From Mycolicibacterium sphagni (GTDB taxonomy: Bacteria > Actinomycetota > Actinomycetes > Mycobacteriales > Mycobacteriaceae): a stretch of 64,000 nucleotides of DNA. Positions 40,479 through 49,195 of this stretch are shown in pieces. Where the stretch lies: NCBI RefSeq assembly GCF_013337765.1, contig NZ_VBSB01000004.1, positions 62,001 through 126,000 on the forward strand, in the 5' to 3' direction. The stretch's first letter is position 1. Every line of letters begins with the position of its first letter. The notes under the pieces were generated by a model that was given only the letters and a program-made list of their open reading frames with translations, had not been told where the DNA came from and ran no database searches. The translations under genes were made by a program, and so were the position numbers.

Positions 40479-41384
40479 TCAGCCCTTGTTCGGGTACTTT
40501 GCGTCCAGCGCAACGTTGAGCTCGAGCACATTGACCCGCGGTTCGCCGAGGAAACCCAGCGTGCGACCGTCGGTGTGGTCGGCGACCAGCTGCCGGACTT
40601 CGTCGGTGCTGACGCCGCGGGTCTTGGCCACCCGGGCGATCTGCAGATCGGCGTAGGCCGGCGAGATGTTCGGGTCGAGGCCGCTGCCGCTGGCGGTCAC
40701 CGCATCGGCAGGCACCACCGGATCGGAGGCCGCACCCTTGATCGGGACGATCTGCCCGATCGAATAGTCCTCACCGAATTTCGCGCATTCCACCCGCACA
40801 CCTTCGTACGTATTCAGGAACGGCTGCTTGGTCGTCTCACACGGTTCGTTGACACTGACCACCTTGGTGGGGCTCACGACATTGCCGCGTGAGTCGCGGG
40901 GGCCGATGACCGACAGCACCGCGCCTACGCCCTCGCCTGTGCAGAACGGACGCTTGCCGTCGACGCCTTCCAGGTCGCCCACTGCCTTGCTCCGTGAACA
41001 GACCAGGGTCAGCAGGCTGGCCTTGTACCCATTGTCGTCCTCTGGCAGCGACGGATCGGCGGGAGTGTCCACAATGCTCTCCGGGCCCAGGTTCGACGCG
41101 CTGGTGGCCAGCGGGTCATACCCGTCGCCGGCCGCCGAGGGGCGGCTTTGGAAATACTGCGGCAGCGGATCACCCTTGTCGTCGGTGAACAGCTGCCCGA
41201 TCAGGCTGCTGCCCACCGGCTTACCGTTCACCTCGATGATCGAGCCGTCGGCCTTGTCCTTCAGCCCCGGTATCTGCGCGACCAGCCAGATGAACAGCGG
41301 GTAGCCGATACCGACGATGACGGTGAGCACGAGCAGCGCACGCAGCGCCGCCCAGTGTTGACGAACGAAACTGGAAAAGTTCAT
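40479..41384 (-). CDS. kdpC: KdpC subunit with a roughly 120-residue insertion
   Basis: 301 aa, against about 190 aa for ordinary KdpC. The N-terminal helix (15-38) is followed by PLPQYFQSRPSAAG and SNLGP. The normal C-terminal half resumes at ASGSGLDPNISPAYA (231 onward). In between, about residues 101-228 form an extra extracytoplasmic module with four cysteines (129, 148, 182, 200) that could make two disulfides. KdpC stabilises the KdpA-KdpB complex and aids ATP/K+ binding. ATG start, 1 bp after kdpB. Confidence 0.93.
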   Translation of the reverse strand: MNFSSFVRQHWAALRALLVLTVIVGIGYPLFIWLVAQIPGLKDKADGSIIEVNGKPVGSSLIGQLFTDDKGDPLPQYFQSRPSAAGDGYDPLATSASNLGPESIVDTPADPSLPEDDNGYKASLLTLVCSRSKAVGDLEGVDGKRPFCTGEGVGAVLSVIGPRDSRGNVVSPTKVVSVNEPCETTKQPFLNTYEGVRVECAKFGEDYSIGQIVPIKGAASDPVVPADAVTASGSGLDPNISPAYADLQIARVAKTRGVSTDEVRQLVADHTDGRTLGFLGEPRVNVLELNVALDAKYPNKG

Positions 41385-41385
41385 G

Positions 41386-43524
41386 TCACATCCCTGGCAA
41401 GAATTGAATGACGAGGTCGAGCAGCTTGATCCCGATGAACGGGGCGATGATGCCGCCGAGACCGTAGACGTATAGGTTGCGGCTCAGCAGCTTCGACGCG
41501 CTGCTCGGCGTGTAGCGAACACCCCGCAGCGACAACGGGATCAAGGCGATGATGACGATCGCATTGAAAACCACCGCAGACAGGATCGCCGATTGCGGGC
41601 TGTGCAGCCGCATGATGTTCAGCAGATCCAGGCCGGGGAACAACGCCACGAACATCGCCGGAATGATGGCGAAGTACTTGGCGATGTCGTTGGCGATCGA
41701 GAACGTGGTGAGGGCACCGCGGGTGATCAACAGCTGCTTGCCGATCTCGACGATCTCGATGAGCTTCGTCGGGTCGGAGTCCAGGTCGACCATGTTGCCG
41801 GCCTCTTTGGCCGCCGAAGTGCCGGTGTTCATCGCGACACCGACATCGGCTTGAGCCAAGGCGGGCGCGTCGTTGGTGCCGTCGCCGGTCATCGCGACCA
41901 GCTTGCCGCCTTCCTGCTCGCGTTTGATGAGGGCCAGCTTGTCCTCCGGGGTGGCCTCGGCGAGGAAGTCGTCCACGCCGGCCTCGTCGGCAATCGCCTT
42001 GGCGGTCAACGGGTTGTCGCCGGTGATCATCACCGTGCGGATGCCCATCTTCCGCATCTCGTCGAAACGTTCCCGCATGCCCTGCTTGACGACGTCCTTG
42101 AGGTGGATGACGCCGAGCACCTCCGCTTTTTCGTCGACAACTTGGCCGACCACCAACGGGGTGCCGCCGGCGGCGGATATCCCGTCGACGATGTCGCCGA
42201 GCTGCGCGGGGACGGAACCACCCTGGTCACGTACCCACTGGGCGACCGTGCTGGCCGCACCCTTGCGCAGCAGATGGCCGTTCTCGAGGTCGACACCGGA
42301 CATCCGGGTCGCTGCGGAAAATTCCACCCAGTGCGCATTGACCAGCTCGCCCGGGGTGCGCGCGCGAAGCCCGAAGTTGGACTTGGCGAACACCACGATC
42401 GAACGGCCCTCAGGGGTTTCGTCGGACAGGCTGGACAACTGCGCGGCATCGGCCAGTTGCTCGGGTGTGACCCCGTCCAGCGGGAGGAAGTCCGACGCCT
42501 GCCGGTTACCCAGCGTGATGGTCCCGGTCTTGTCCAGCAGCAGTGTGTTGACGTCACCGGCGGCTTCGACGGCGCGACCCGACATGGCCAGCACATTGCG
42601 CTGCACCAGCCGGTCCATGCCGGCGATACCGATGGCCGACAAAAGCGCGCCGATCGTCGTCGGGATCAGGCAGACCAGCAGCGAGACCATGACGATCCCA
42701 CTGACGCCATCTCCGGTGAGCGCCAGCGTGTCCGGCACTCCGGGATTATTGGCCTTGGAGAAGATCGCCAACGGCTGCAGGGTCGCGACGGCGAAGATGA
42801 AGATGATCGTCAACGCGGCCAGCAGGATGTTCAGCGCGATCTCGTTGGGCGTCTTCTGCCGGTTGGCGCCCTCGACGAGGGCGATCATCCGGTCGATGAA
42901 GCTCTCGCCCGGCTTCTGGGTGATCTTGACGACGATGCGGTCACTCAACACTGTCGTGCCGCCGGTGACCGCTGAGCGGTCGCCGCCAGACTCCCGGATC
43001 ACCGGGGCGGACTCACCGGTGATGGCCGACTCATCCACGGAGGCAATGCCTTCCAGCACGTCGCCGTCGCCGGGAATGACCTGGCCGGCTTCGACCACCA
43101 CCATGTCACCCTGGCGCAGCAGCGGCGCGGCGATCTCTTCCTCCTTGCCGGGAACGCCGGGCTCCCACCCGACCAGGCGGCGAGCCATGGTGTCGGCCTT
43201 GGTCTTTCGCAGCGACTCGGCCTGTGCCTTGCCGCGGCCTTCGGCCACGGCTTCGGCCAGGTTGGCGAATACCACTGTCAGCCAGAGCCAGAACACGATG
43301 AGCCAGCCGAACCAGTTCGGGTTCACGATCGCCAGGACCGTGGCCCAGACCGCGCCGATCTCGACGATGAACATGACCGGGTTGCGCCACAGCGTGCGCG
43401 GGTCGAGCTTGCGCAGCGCGTCGGGCAGCGAGGTCAAGAGCATCTTGGGGTCCAGTAGTCCGCCCTGCACTTGTTTCTTCTTGGTGCCCGCGTCGAAACG
43501 GGCTTCAACTGCGGTGACAGTCAT
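41386..43524 (-). CDS. kdpB: K+-transporting ATPase subunit KdpB
   Basis: 712 aa P-type ATPase. The phosphorylation motif is [12 protein letters not shown], the actuator loop is [10 protein letters not shown] (its serine is the inhibitory phosphorylation site in E. coli), [19 protein letters not shown] is the hinge, and [10 protein letters not shown] the P domain. It energises potassium uptake through KdpA. Confidence 0.97.
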   Translation of the reverse strand: MTVTAVEARFDAGTKKKQVQGGLLDPKMLLTSLPDALRKLDPRTLWRNPVMFIVEIGAVWATVLAIVNPNWFGWLIVFWLWLTVVFANLAEAVAEGRGKAQAESLRKTKADTMARRLVGWEPGVPGKEEEIAAPLLRQGDMVVVEAGQVIPGDGDVLEGIASVDESAITGESAPVIRESGGDRSAVTGGTTVLSDRIVVKITQKPGESFIDRMIALVEGANRQKTPNEIALNILLAALTIIFIFAVATLQPLAIFSKANNPGVPDTLALTGDGVSGIVMVSLLVCLIPTTIGALLSAIGIAGMDRLVQRNVLAMSGRAVEAAGDVNTLLLDKTGTITLGNRQASDFLPLDGVTPEQLADAAQLSSLSDETPEGRSIVVFAKSNFGLRARTPGELVNAHWVEFSAATRMSGVDLENGHLLRKGAASTVAQWVRDQGGSVPAQLGDIVDGISAAGGTPLVVGQVVDEKAEVLGVIHLKDVVKQGMRERFDEMRKMGIRTVMITGDNPLTAKAIADEAGVDDFLAEATPEDKLALIKREQEGGKLVAMTGDGTNDAPALAQADVGVAMNTGTSAAKEAGNMVDLDSDPTKLIEIVEIGKQLLITRGALTTFSIANDIAKYFAIIPAMFVALFPGLDLLNIMRLHSPQSAILSAVVFNAIVIIALIPLSLRGVRYTPSSASKLLSRNLYVYGLGGIIAPFIGIKLLDLVIQFLPGM

Positions 43525-43526
43525 GG

Positions 43527-45197
43527 TTAGTGAATTCCTTCAGCAAGGGGCCCGAGCGCGAGCATGGGCAGGAAGGTCAGCGCCACCAAGATGAGCGTGA
43601 CGCCTGCGACCATGCCGACGAACTGGGGACGGTGGGTGGGCAGCGTGCCGATCGACTCCGGGGTGTGGCCCTGTTTGGCCAATGCACCCGCGAGGGCGAG
43701 CACCAGCACGATCGGCAGGAATCGGCCGAACACCATCGCCAATCCCAATGCGGTGTTGTACCACTCGGTGTTGACGGTGATGCCGGCGAACGCCGAGCCG
43801 TTGTTGTTGGCCGCGGACGTGAAGGCATACAACACTTCCGACAAGCCATGGGGTCCGCTGTTGAGCATGCCTGCCCGCTGACCCGGCATCGCCATCGCGA
43901 TCGCCGTTCCGGTGAGCACCAACAGCGGAGTCACCAGGAAATAGCTTGCCGCCAGCTTGATTTCGCGCGGCGTGATCTTCTTGCCCAGGTATTCCGGAGT
44001 GCGGCCCACCATCAGCCCGGCGACGAACACCGTGATGACGGCCAGGACCAACATGCCGTAGAGGCCCGATCCGGTGCCACCCGGAGCGACTTCGCCGAGC
44101 TGCATGTTGAATAGCAGCATCAGACCGCCGAGGCTGGTGTAGGAATCGTGGAAGGAGTCCACCGAACCGGTGGACGTCAGAGTGGTCGAGGCGGCGAAGA
44201 CCGCCGAGTTGGCCACCCCGAAGCGCTGTTCGACACCTTCCATCGCCGAGCCGACGGCGGTGGGCACCGTGCCGTGAGCCTGCAACTGCATCCACATCGT
44301 TGCCGACCAGCTGATGAGGGCGAGGATCGACATGACCGCGGCGATCGCGAATCCTTGCTTCTTGCTGTCGACCATGCGGCCGAAGGTGCGCGGCAGCGAA
44401 AAACTGATGACCAGCAACAGGAAGATCTCGATCCAGTTGGTCCATGTCGTCGGATTCTCGAACGGATGGGCGGAGTTCACGTTGTAGAAGCCGCCACCGT
44501 TGGTGCCGAGGTCCTTGATGGCCTCCTGGCTGGCCACCGGTCCGCCGGGCAGCGTCTGCTGGGCGCCGGCCAGTGTGTTGACCACTTGGTCGTAGTTTCC
44601 GAAGTTCTGCACCGCTCCACCGACGATCAGGATGATTGCGGCGACGACACTTATCGGCAGCAGGATGCGCAGTGTGCCGCGCACCAGGTCGACCCAGAAG
44701 TTGCCCAGTTCACTGGTGTGCCGGCGGGCAAACCCGCGGACCACGGCGATCGCCACGGCCATTCCCACCGCGGCAGAAACGAAGTTCTGCACGGCCAGGC
44801 CGGCCATCTGCACGAGATGGCTCATGGTGGACTCGCCCGAATAGGCTTGCCAGTTGGTATTCGTCACGAAGCTGACCGCGGTGTTCCACGCCAGCGCAGG
44901 GGTCATCGGGGTGGCCGGGTCGTTAAGGTGCAGTGGCAACTTGCCCGACAGCAGCAGGAAGACGAACAGGAAAAGGATGCTGATGGCCGAGAAGGCCAGC
45001 ACGCTGCGCGCGTAAGCGCCCCAGGTCTGCTCCGAGCGGGGGTCGGCGCCGATCAGCCGGTAGATGACCCGTTCGACGCGATTGTTCTTCTCCGATGAGT
45101 ACACCCGGTACATGTAGTCGCCCAGCGGCACGTGCACGGCCGCCAGCGCGAGGATGAGTAGGACGAGGAACACGATCCCCGCCGATGTCGTAGTCAC
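43527..45197 (-). CDS. kdpA: K+-transporting ATPase channel subunit KdpA
   Basis: 556 aa, ten-helix SKT-type channel subunit. The selectivity-filter repeat region includes [20 protein letters not shown], and another filter loop contains [15 protein letters not shown] start overlaps the kdpF stop by 1 nt (TAGTG). Confidence 0.96.
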   Translation of the reverse strand: MTTTSAGIVFLVLLILALAAVHVPLGDYMYRVYSSEKNNRVERVIYRLIGADPRSEQTWGAYARSVLAFSAISILFLFVFLLLSGKLPLHLNDPATPMTPALAWNTAVSFVTNTNWQAYSGESTMSHLVQMAGLAVQNFVSAAVGMAVAIAVVRGFARRHTSELGNFWVDLVRGTLRILLPISVVAAIILIVGGAVQNFGNYDQVVNTLAGAQQTLPGGPVASQEAIKDLGTNGGGFYNVNSAHPFENPTTWTNWIEIFLLLVISFSLPRTFGRMVDSKKQGFAIAAVMSILALISWSATMWMQLQAHGTVPTAVGSAMEGVEQRFGVANSAVFAASTTLTSTGSVDSFHDSYTSLGGLMLLFNMQLGEVAPGGTGSGLYGMLVLAVITVFVAGLMVGRTPEYLGKKITPREIKLAASYFLVTPLLVLTGTAIAMAMPGQRAGMLNSGPHGLSEVLYAFTSAANNNGSAFAGITVNTEWYNTALGLAMVFGRFLPIVLVLALAGALAKQGHTPESIGTLPTHRPQFVGMVAGVTLILVALTFLPMLALGPLAEGIH

Positions 45198-45286
45198 TAA
45201 AACCTCTCCGGAAACAGCAGTGCGGCGGCGACGAAGAGGGCCAGCAGGACGGCCAAGATCAGGCCGACGATGTTCTCGTAGCTCAC
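45197..45286 (-). CDS. kdpF: KdpF, small stabilising subunit
   Basis: 29 aa single transmembrane peptide ([18 protein letters not shown], ending LLFPERF), a close match in pattern to known KdpF, which ends LFPEKF in M. tuberculosis as I recall. GTG start overlaps the upstream 27-aa ORF stop (GTGA), and its stop overlaps kdpA. Confidence 0.9.
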   Translation of the reverse strand: MSYENIVGLILAVLLALFVAAALLFPERF

Positions 45287-45366
45287 AGTCGCTCGACCAA
45301 CTTCTGCACCAGGCCGAGCAGGGCGAAGATTGCCACTGTCAGCACGATGTATATGACGACACCCAT
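45283..45366 (-). CDS. 27-residue membrane peptide at the head of the kdp operon
   Basis: ATG 45366 to TGA 45283 encodes 27 aa: a short hydrophobic helix ([18 protein letters not shown]) followed by the amphipathic basic/acidic end QKLVERL. It is translationally coupled to kdpF by a GTGA overlap, with GGAGAG before the ATG. Similar one-helix peptides appear before kdpF in other actinobacteria in my recollection, but are usually unannotated. Possibly an additional Kdp accessory subunit. Confidence 0.7.
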   Translation of the reverse strand: MGVVIYIVLTVAIFALLGLVQKLVERL

Positions 45367-45393
45367 GTCTCTCCGTTCACGACAAATCGATGA

Positions 45394-45447
45394 GGTCCTT
45401 GCCGCTACGGCCCGGGCAGCACTGCCGGGCCCTCGGCATCGAGGACC
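45394..45447 (-). promoter_or_regulatory. nested hairpin in the kdp leader
   Basis: GGTCCT+TGCCG (45394-45404) pairs with CGGCA (45434-45438) plus AGGACC (45442-45447), leaving a 3-nt bulge. Inside it, GGCCCGGGCAG (45409-45419) pairs with CTGCCGGGCC (45422-45431) with one bulged G. The 54-nt element lies 27 bp upstream of the first kdp ORF. It could be a leader regulatory element or a bidirectional barrier. Confidence 0.5.
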
Positions 45448-45810
45448 ATGACGAAGCTAGATCGCACATCCGACCGTCCAGCGCCCGTTGACGGTTTCTT
45501 TACGTCGAACCATCGCGCTTTAACGAAGATCCCCACGCCTCCCTTCAACGCTGGTGGTCAGTCGAGGCGATGGAGCAGATTGTCTGCGCGTCCTGCAATC
45601 GCGGTCAATGGACCAAAGTCACCTGTCACGCCCGCGTTAGGCCTGACAGCGGCACTAGTGGATGCGCAACCGGATTCAGGTAGCCCACAGCGAGGTCGGA
45701 GCCGCATCAAGGTTTGGGCAGGCACCGTCAAGAGATCGCAAGGATTGCTGAATTTCGCTTGGCCTCGAGCAATTCTGGGATTGGTCGCCCTTGGCAGGAG
45801 GCCTGGGGCG
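45448..45810 (+). other. non-coding region before the pseudoenzyme pair
   Basis: About 360 bp that are open in one plus frame but lack protein-like composition, with lower GC and A/T runs (TTTCTTTACG, CTTTAACGAAG) typical of promoter DNA. It probably holds the outward promoters for kdp (minus) and for the gene at 45811 (plus). A longer N-terminus for that gene starting at 45448 cannot be excluded. Confidence 0.4.
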
Positions 45811-46626
45811 TTGGTGAAGAAGGTTCCGGTGACACTGTCGACCACCTTTCGGTCATTCGTTCGGGGACGTCAACTTCCGCAGCCCGATCACCCGCAGATA
45901 CGTCGGCTGATCGGCTACCGCGACTCGTGCGCGCCCGCTGAGGTGTCGTTCCCGGCTTCTGTTCTGCACGATTCCGGCGTGGCGCGGTGGATACGCGAAC
46001 ACCGCTTGGCGATCGACGTACACACGATGCCCGAGTTGTATGTGGCGGTCTCGGTCGGCATCCATCCGGCTCTGATGACCGTTCACGCCGACCAACTGGA
46101 TACTGCCGACATGCGCCGCCTGGCTGCTGTCGGGGTGGGCCGGGCGGTGCTGAGCGGCGATGAGCACATCGTGTCGCTCAGCGCCGCTGTCGTTGGTCGT
46201 ACGCAAAACGTGTTGTTACGCATGACTGATGCGACCACGACGGACCGTGCCCGGCGGCAGTTCGTCTGCGACTCCCATGACGCCGATCTTGCGGTGGACG
46301 CGGTGATGGAATGCCGCTCGCTCAACCTGACTGGATTGCAGTGTGAGGTCGGGACTGCTGTCGACGATTTCGTCAGCTACCCGGCGGCTATCGGCAACAT
46401 GGTCGCGCAGATGGACCACATCCGTCGTCGCCATGGTGTCGTGCTGACCCGGCTCGTCCTCGGTGGTGGCAGTGTCCTGGCGGCCGCCGACAGTTCGGTC
46501 ATCCGACGCGACCTCGCCGAAGAGATCGACGAGTCCGTCGACGACGCCTTCGCCACATTGCGTTTCCCGCGGCCGTCGGTGGTCATTTCTGCCGGCGTGC
46601 ACGTCATCGGACAGCATGCGGCATGA
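45811..46626 (+). CDS. PLP-barrel pseudoenzyme A (DAP/ornithine decarboxylase N-domain relative without catalytic residues)
   Basis: 271 aa from TTG 45811 (or GTG 45814), chosen because AGGAGG lies at 45796-45801. It follows the N-terminal TIM barrel of LysA-type decarboxylases: VARWIREHRLAIDVHTMPEL, then HADQLDTADMRRLAAVGVGR, VLLRMTD, GLQCEVGT and LVLGGGSVL. The PLP-binding lysine of the usual Y-A-x-K-A motif is gone (EVSFPASVL). The HxHIGS histidine motif reads QCEVGT, and the whole C-terminal beta domain with the catalytic Cys is absent. It is therefore unlikely to decarboxylate anything; a regulatory or binding role is inferred. Overlaps the next gene by 4 bp (ATGA). Confidence 0.65.
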   Translation: MVKKVPVTLSTTFRSFVRGRQLPQPDHPQIRRLIGYRDSCAPAEVSFPASVLHDSGVARWIREHRLAIDVHTMPELYVAVSVGIHPALMTVHADQLDTADMRRLAAVGVGRAVLSGDEHIVSLSAAVVGRTQNVLLRMTDATTTDRARRQFVCDSHDADLAVDAVMECRSLNLTGLQCEVGTAVDDFVSYPAAIGNMVAQMDHIRRRHGVVLTRLVLGGGSVLAAADSSVIRRDLAEEIDESVDDAFATLRFPRPSVVISAGVHVIGQHAA

Positions 46627-47387
46627 CTACCTCTGTTCCTGGCAATGTCTGGCCGTTGACTTCCGTCGCGGCGCGGTTGACGGCGCGGTCCACGTTGGTC
46701 GATGTTGCGGTCAACGAGACCGTGGTACTGCGTCGTTGCGCGCAGTACCGCAAGGCGTTTCGCTGCGCTGCGGTCAGCTACCCGGCCGACGTGCTACGGC
46801 TGGACGCGCCGGCAGACTGGATCAGGCGCCATGGTGTCGCGATCGACGTCGCTGACGCCGATGGAATCGCCACGGCAGTGTCGGCGGGCGTTGTGCCGCA
46901 ACGGATCATCGTGCACGGTTCGGATCAGAGGGCATCGGAGATATCGCGCGCCATCGAGGCGGGCGCCGGTCGCTACGTCGTGAACTCCCGACAGCAGGTG
47001 AAGGCGCTCGCCGGCTCGGTTCCGCATCGCCGCCGCATCCTGGTCGACGTGACCGACGAGGACGGCGACGAACTGGTCGCCGCAGTGATCGCCGGCGTGG
47101 GCCTGGACATGATCGGCGTGCATCGGCGTTTGCGCAGCGGGGATGGTGGCCGCGCCGCGGTGCGGGAAATGATCGCGGAGATACGCGGTTTCGCCCGGCG
47201 CTACAACATCATCCCGGCACGGCTCAGCCTCGGTGAGGTGGATGTCGCCGACTGGGACTGCGCACCAGACGATCTGACGGCGATCGCCGTGGCGATCGAC
47301 GACGCCGTCGAGGATGGTTGCATTGCCAGCCGCTTTCCGAGCCCGGCCGTCAACATCGCGCCGTCGCGTGCCGCGCTAAGTCACTGA
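46623..47387 (+). CDS. PLP-barrel pseudoenzyme B, paralogue of the preceding gene
   Basis: 254 aa from ATG 46623. Same barrel pattern as its neighbour: CAAVSYPADVL replaces the lysine motif, then DWIRRHGVAIDVADADGIATA, IIVHGSDQ, ISRAIEAGAGRYVVNS, ILVDVTDEDG, and GVGLDMIGVH in place of the HIGS motif. No C-terminal decarboxylase domain. The two proteins are divergent copies translated as a coupled pair and may form a heterodimer, as intact family members dimerise. Function unknown. Confidence 0.65.
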   Translation: MTTSVPGNVWPLTSVAARLTARSTLVDVAVNETVVLRRCAQYRKAFRCAAVSYPADVLRLDAPADWIRRHGVAIDVADADGIATAVSAGVVPQRIIVHGSDQRASEISRAIEAGAGRYVVNSRQQVKALAGSVPHRRRILVDVTDEDGDELVAAVIAGVGLDMIGVHRRLRSGDGGRAAVREMIAEIRGFARRYNIIPARLSLGEVDVADWDCAPDDLTAIAVAIDDAVEDGCIASRFPSPAVNIAPSRAALSH

Positions 47388-47435
47388 CCACGTTCGGTGT
47401 AGCGCGCCTCGAGCTGATCTTTCCCCCGCGGCGCA

Positions 47436-48305
47436 TCACCCGGCTGCGGTCAGCCCCAGCGGCCCGGCCAGCTCGGTCAGTGTGGGCAGCAGTTCGTCCG
47501 CGCCGCCCAGCACCTGGATGGCCACGTGATCGGCGCCGGCAGCGAGGTGTTCGTTCAGCCGTGCGGCGATCGCCTCGACAGTGCCGTACGCGATCACCGC
47601 GTCGATCAGCTTGTCACTACCGGGCTGCTCGACGTCGGCGTCACTGAAGCCCAGCCGCTTCCAGTTGTTCACGTAGTTGCTCAACCCCAGATAGAAGCCG
47701 ACGCTGTCCCTGCCGAGCTTGCGGGCTTCGTCGGCCCCTTGTGCGTCCGGGGCGGTCAGCACCACCTTGTGCTCGGGCGCCAGGAACACCGACGCGCCCA
47801 CCAGATCGCGGGCCTGCGCGGTGTGCTCGGGGGTGGTGAGGTACGGATGCGCACCGGCGGCGCGATGCGCGGCGAGCTGCAGCACCTTGGGCCCGAGCGC
47901 GGCGATCACCCGGCGGCTGGTCGGCACGCACTTGTCGTCGAGCCTGTCGAGATAGCTCACCAGCGCCTCATAAGGCTTTTGATACTCCTGCGTGTGTTCG
48001 GGATGGCCGACCCCCACGCCGAGCAAAAACCGCCCGGGGTAAGCCTTTTCGATGCGCTCGTAGGACGCAGCGACCTCGTCGGCCGGCGCGTTCCAGATGT
48101 TGACGATCCCGGTGGCGACCGTCAGGCTCTCGGTGTGCTCCAGGATCGGCTCGACGAACGCAAGCTCGGCGGCCGGCGACGCGCCGACCCACACCGCGCC
48201 ATAGCCGAGGCGCTCGATCTCTTTCGCCTGCTCCGGTGACACCGGGCCCCCGGTCCACACTCCGTAGCGGCCGAGATCAGGTTTGAGCAGCGACGGATTG
48301 GTCAC
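47436..48305 (-). CDS. LLM-class F420-dependent oxidoreductase (MSMEG_4141-like family), copy 1
   Basis: 289 aa luciferase-like TIM barrel. Shared signatures with copies 2 and 3 are EIERLGYGAVWVGASPAAEL near the N-terminus, VATGIVNIWNA, FLLGVGVGHPE, and the late NWKRLGF and AAGADHVAIQVL. This pattern matches the TIGR03620-type F420 family. It transfers hydride with coenzyme F420; substrate unknown. Last gene of a five-gene minus-strand unit, 30 bp downstream of copy 2. Confidence 0.88.
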   Translation of the reverse strand: MTNPSLLKPDLGRYGVWTGGPVSPEQAKEIERLGYGAVWVGASPAAELAFVEPILEHTESLTVATGIVNIWNAPADEVAASYERIEKAYPGRFLLGVGVGHPEHTQEYQKPYEALVSYLDRLDDKCVPTSRRVIAALGPKVLQLAAHRAAGAHPYLTTPEHTAQARDLVGASVFLAPEHKVVLTAPDAQGADEARKLGRDSVGFYLGLSNYVNNWKRLGFSDADVEQPGSDKLIDAVIAYGTVEAIAARLNEHLAAGADHVAIQVLGGADELLPTLTELAGPLGLTAAG

Positions 48306-48318
48306 GAGTCCCCCTCGT

Positions 48319-48354
48319 TACGGTTGTTTGAGGCCCTACGGTTGTTTGAGGCCC
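48319..48354. repeat. 18-bp perfect tandem duplication at the copy 2 stop codon
   Basis: TACGGTTGTTTGAGGCCC occurs twice in a row (48319-48336 and 48337-48354). One unit holds the last codons and stop of the copy 2 gene; the other follows the stop. A recent slippage duplication, apparently neutral to the protein. Confidence 0.9.
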
Positions 48355-49178
48355 AGCGGTCCGGCCAATGTGGCCAGTGCATCCACCAGCTTGTCAGACG
48401 ACGTCAGTACCTGGACGGGCACGTGGTCCGCCCCGGCGTCGAGATGTTCGGTGAGCCGGGCGGCGATCGCCTCGGGTGTTCCGTAGGCCACGACGGCGTC
48501 GACCAGCCGATCACTGCCGGGCTTGGCCACGTCTTCGTCGGTGAAGCCCAAGCGTTTCCAGCTGTTGAGGTAGTTCTGCAGGTTGAGATAGATGTCCAGC
48601 GCACCCCTGCCGACCTGCCGCGCCTTCTCTGCGTCGGTGGTGAGTACCGCCTTGTGCTCGGGCGCCAGGAATGCCTCCGGCCCGATCAGCTGGCGAGCTT
48701 CGGCGGTGTGCTCGGGGGTGGTGAGGTAGGGGTGCGCTCCGGCCGCGCGCGTCGCCGACAACTTGAGCACCTGCGGCCCGAGTGCGGCGATCACCCTGCG
48801 GTTCTTGGGCACTCCGTACTCGTCGAGTTTGTCGAGATAATTCCGCAGCGCGTCGATCGGCTTCTGGTATTCCTGGGTGGCTTCGGGATGTCCGACACCG
48901 ATGCCGAGCAGGAACCGGCCGGGGTAGGCCGCCTCGATGCGGTGGAACGACTCGGCAACCGGGGCGGGTGCTGCCGTCCAGATGTTGACGATGCCGGTGG
49001 CCACCTTCAGTGTGGTGGTGTTCGCCAAAATCGGCTCCACCCAATCCAATTCGGCGGGCGGTGAGCCGCCCACCCAGACCGCGCCGTAGCCGAGGGCCTC
49101 AATTTCCTTGGCCTGCTGCGGAGTGACTCCACGTCCGAATGAGCCGAAGCGGCCGAGGTCTGGTTTGGCGTCCGTCAT
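48336..49178 (-). CDS. LLM-class F420-dependent oxidoreductase, copy 2
   Basis: 280 aa, same architecture as copies 1 and 3: EIEALGYGAVWVGGSPPAEL, VATGIVNIWTAAP, RFLLGIGVGHPEATQEYQKP, NSWKRLGFTDEDV, GADHVPVQVL. The stop codon lies within an 18-bp tandem duplication. 17 bp downstream of copy 3. Confidence 0.88.
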   Translation of the reverse strand: MTDAKPDLGRFGSFGRGVTPQQAKEIEALGYGAVWVGGSPPAELDWVEPILANTTTLKVATGIVNIWTAAPAPVAESFHRIEAAYPGRFLLGIGVGHPEATQEYQKPIDALRNYLDKLDEYGVPKNRRVIAALGPQVLKLSATRAAGAHPYLTTPEHTAEARQLIGPEAFLAPEHKAVLTTDAEKARQVGRGALDIYLNLQNYLNSWKRLGFTDEDVAKPGSDRLVDAVVAYGTPEAIAARLTEHLDAGADHVPVQVLTSSDKLVDALATLAGPLGLKQP

Positions 49179-49195
49179 CGATTTTCCTTTTCGGG

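Noticed and set aside
45448-45810. N-terminal extension of pseudoenzyme A to 45448
   Set aside because: Low-complexity, promoter-like composition, and an AGGAGG site favours a start at 45811; kept only as an alternative.
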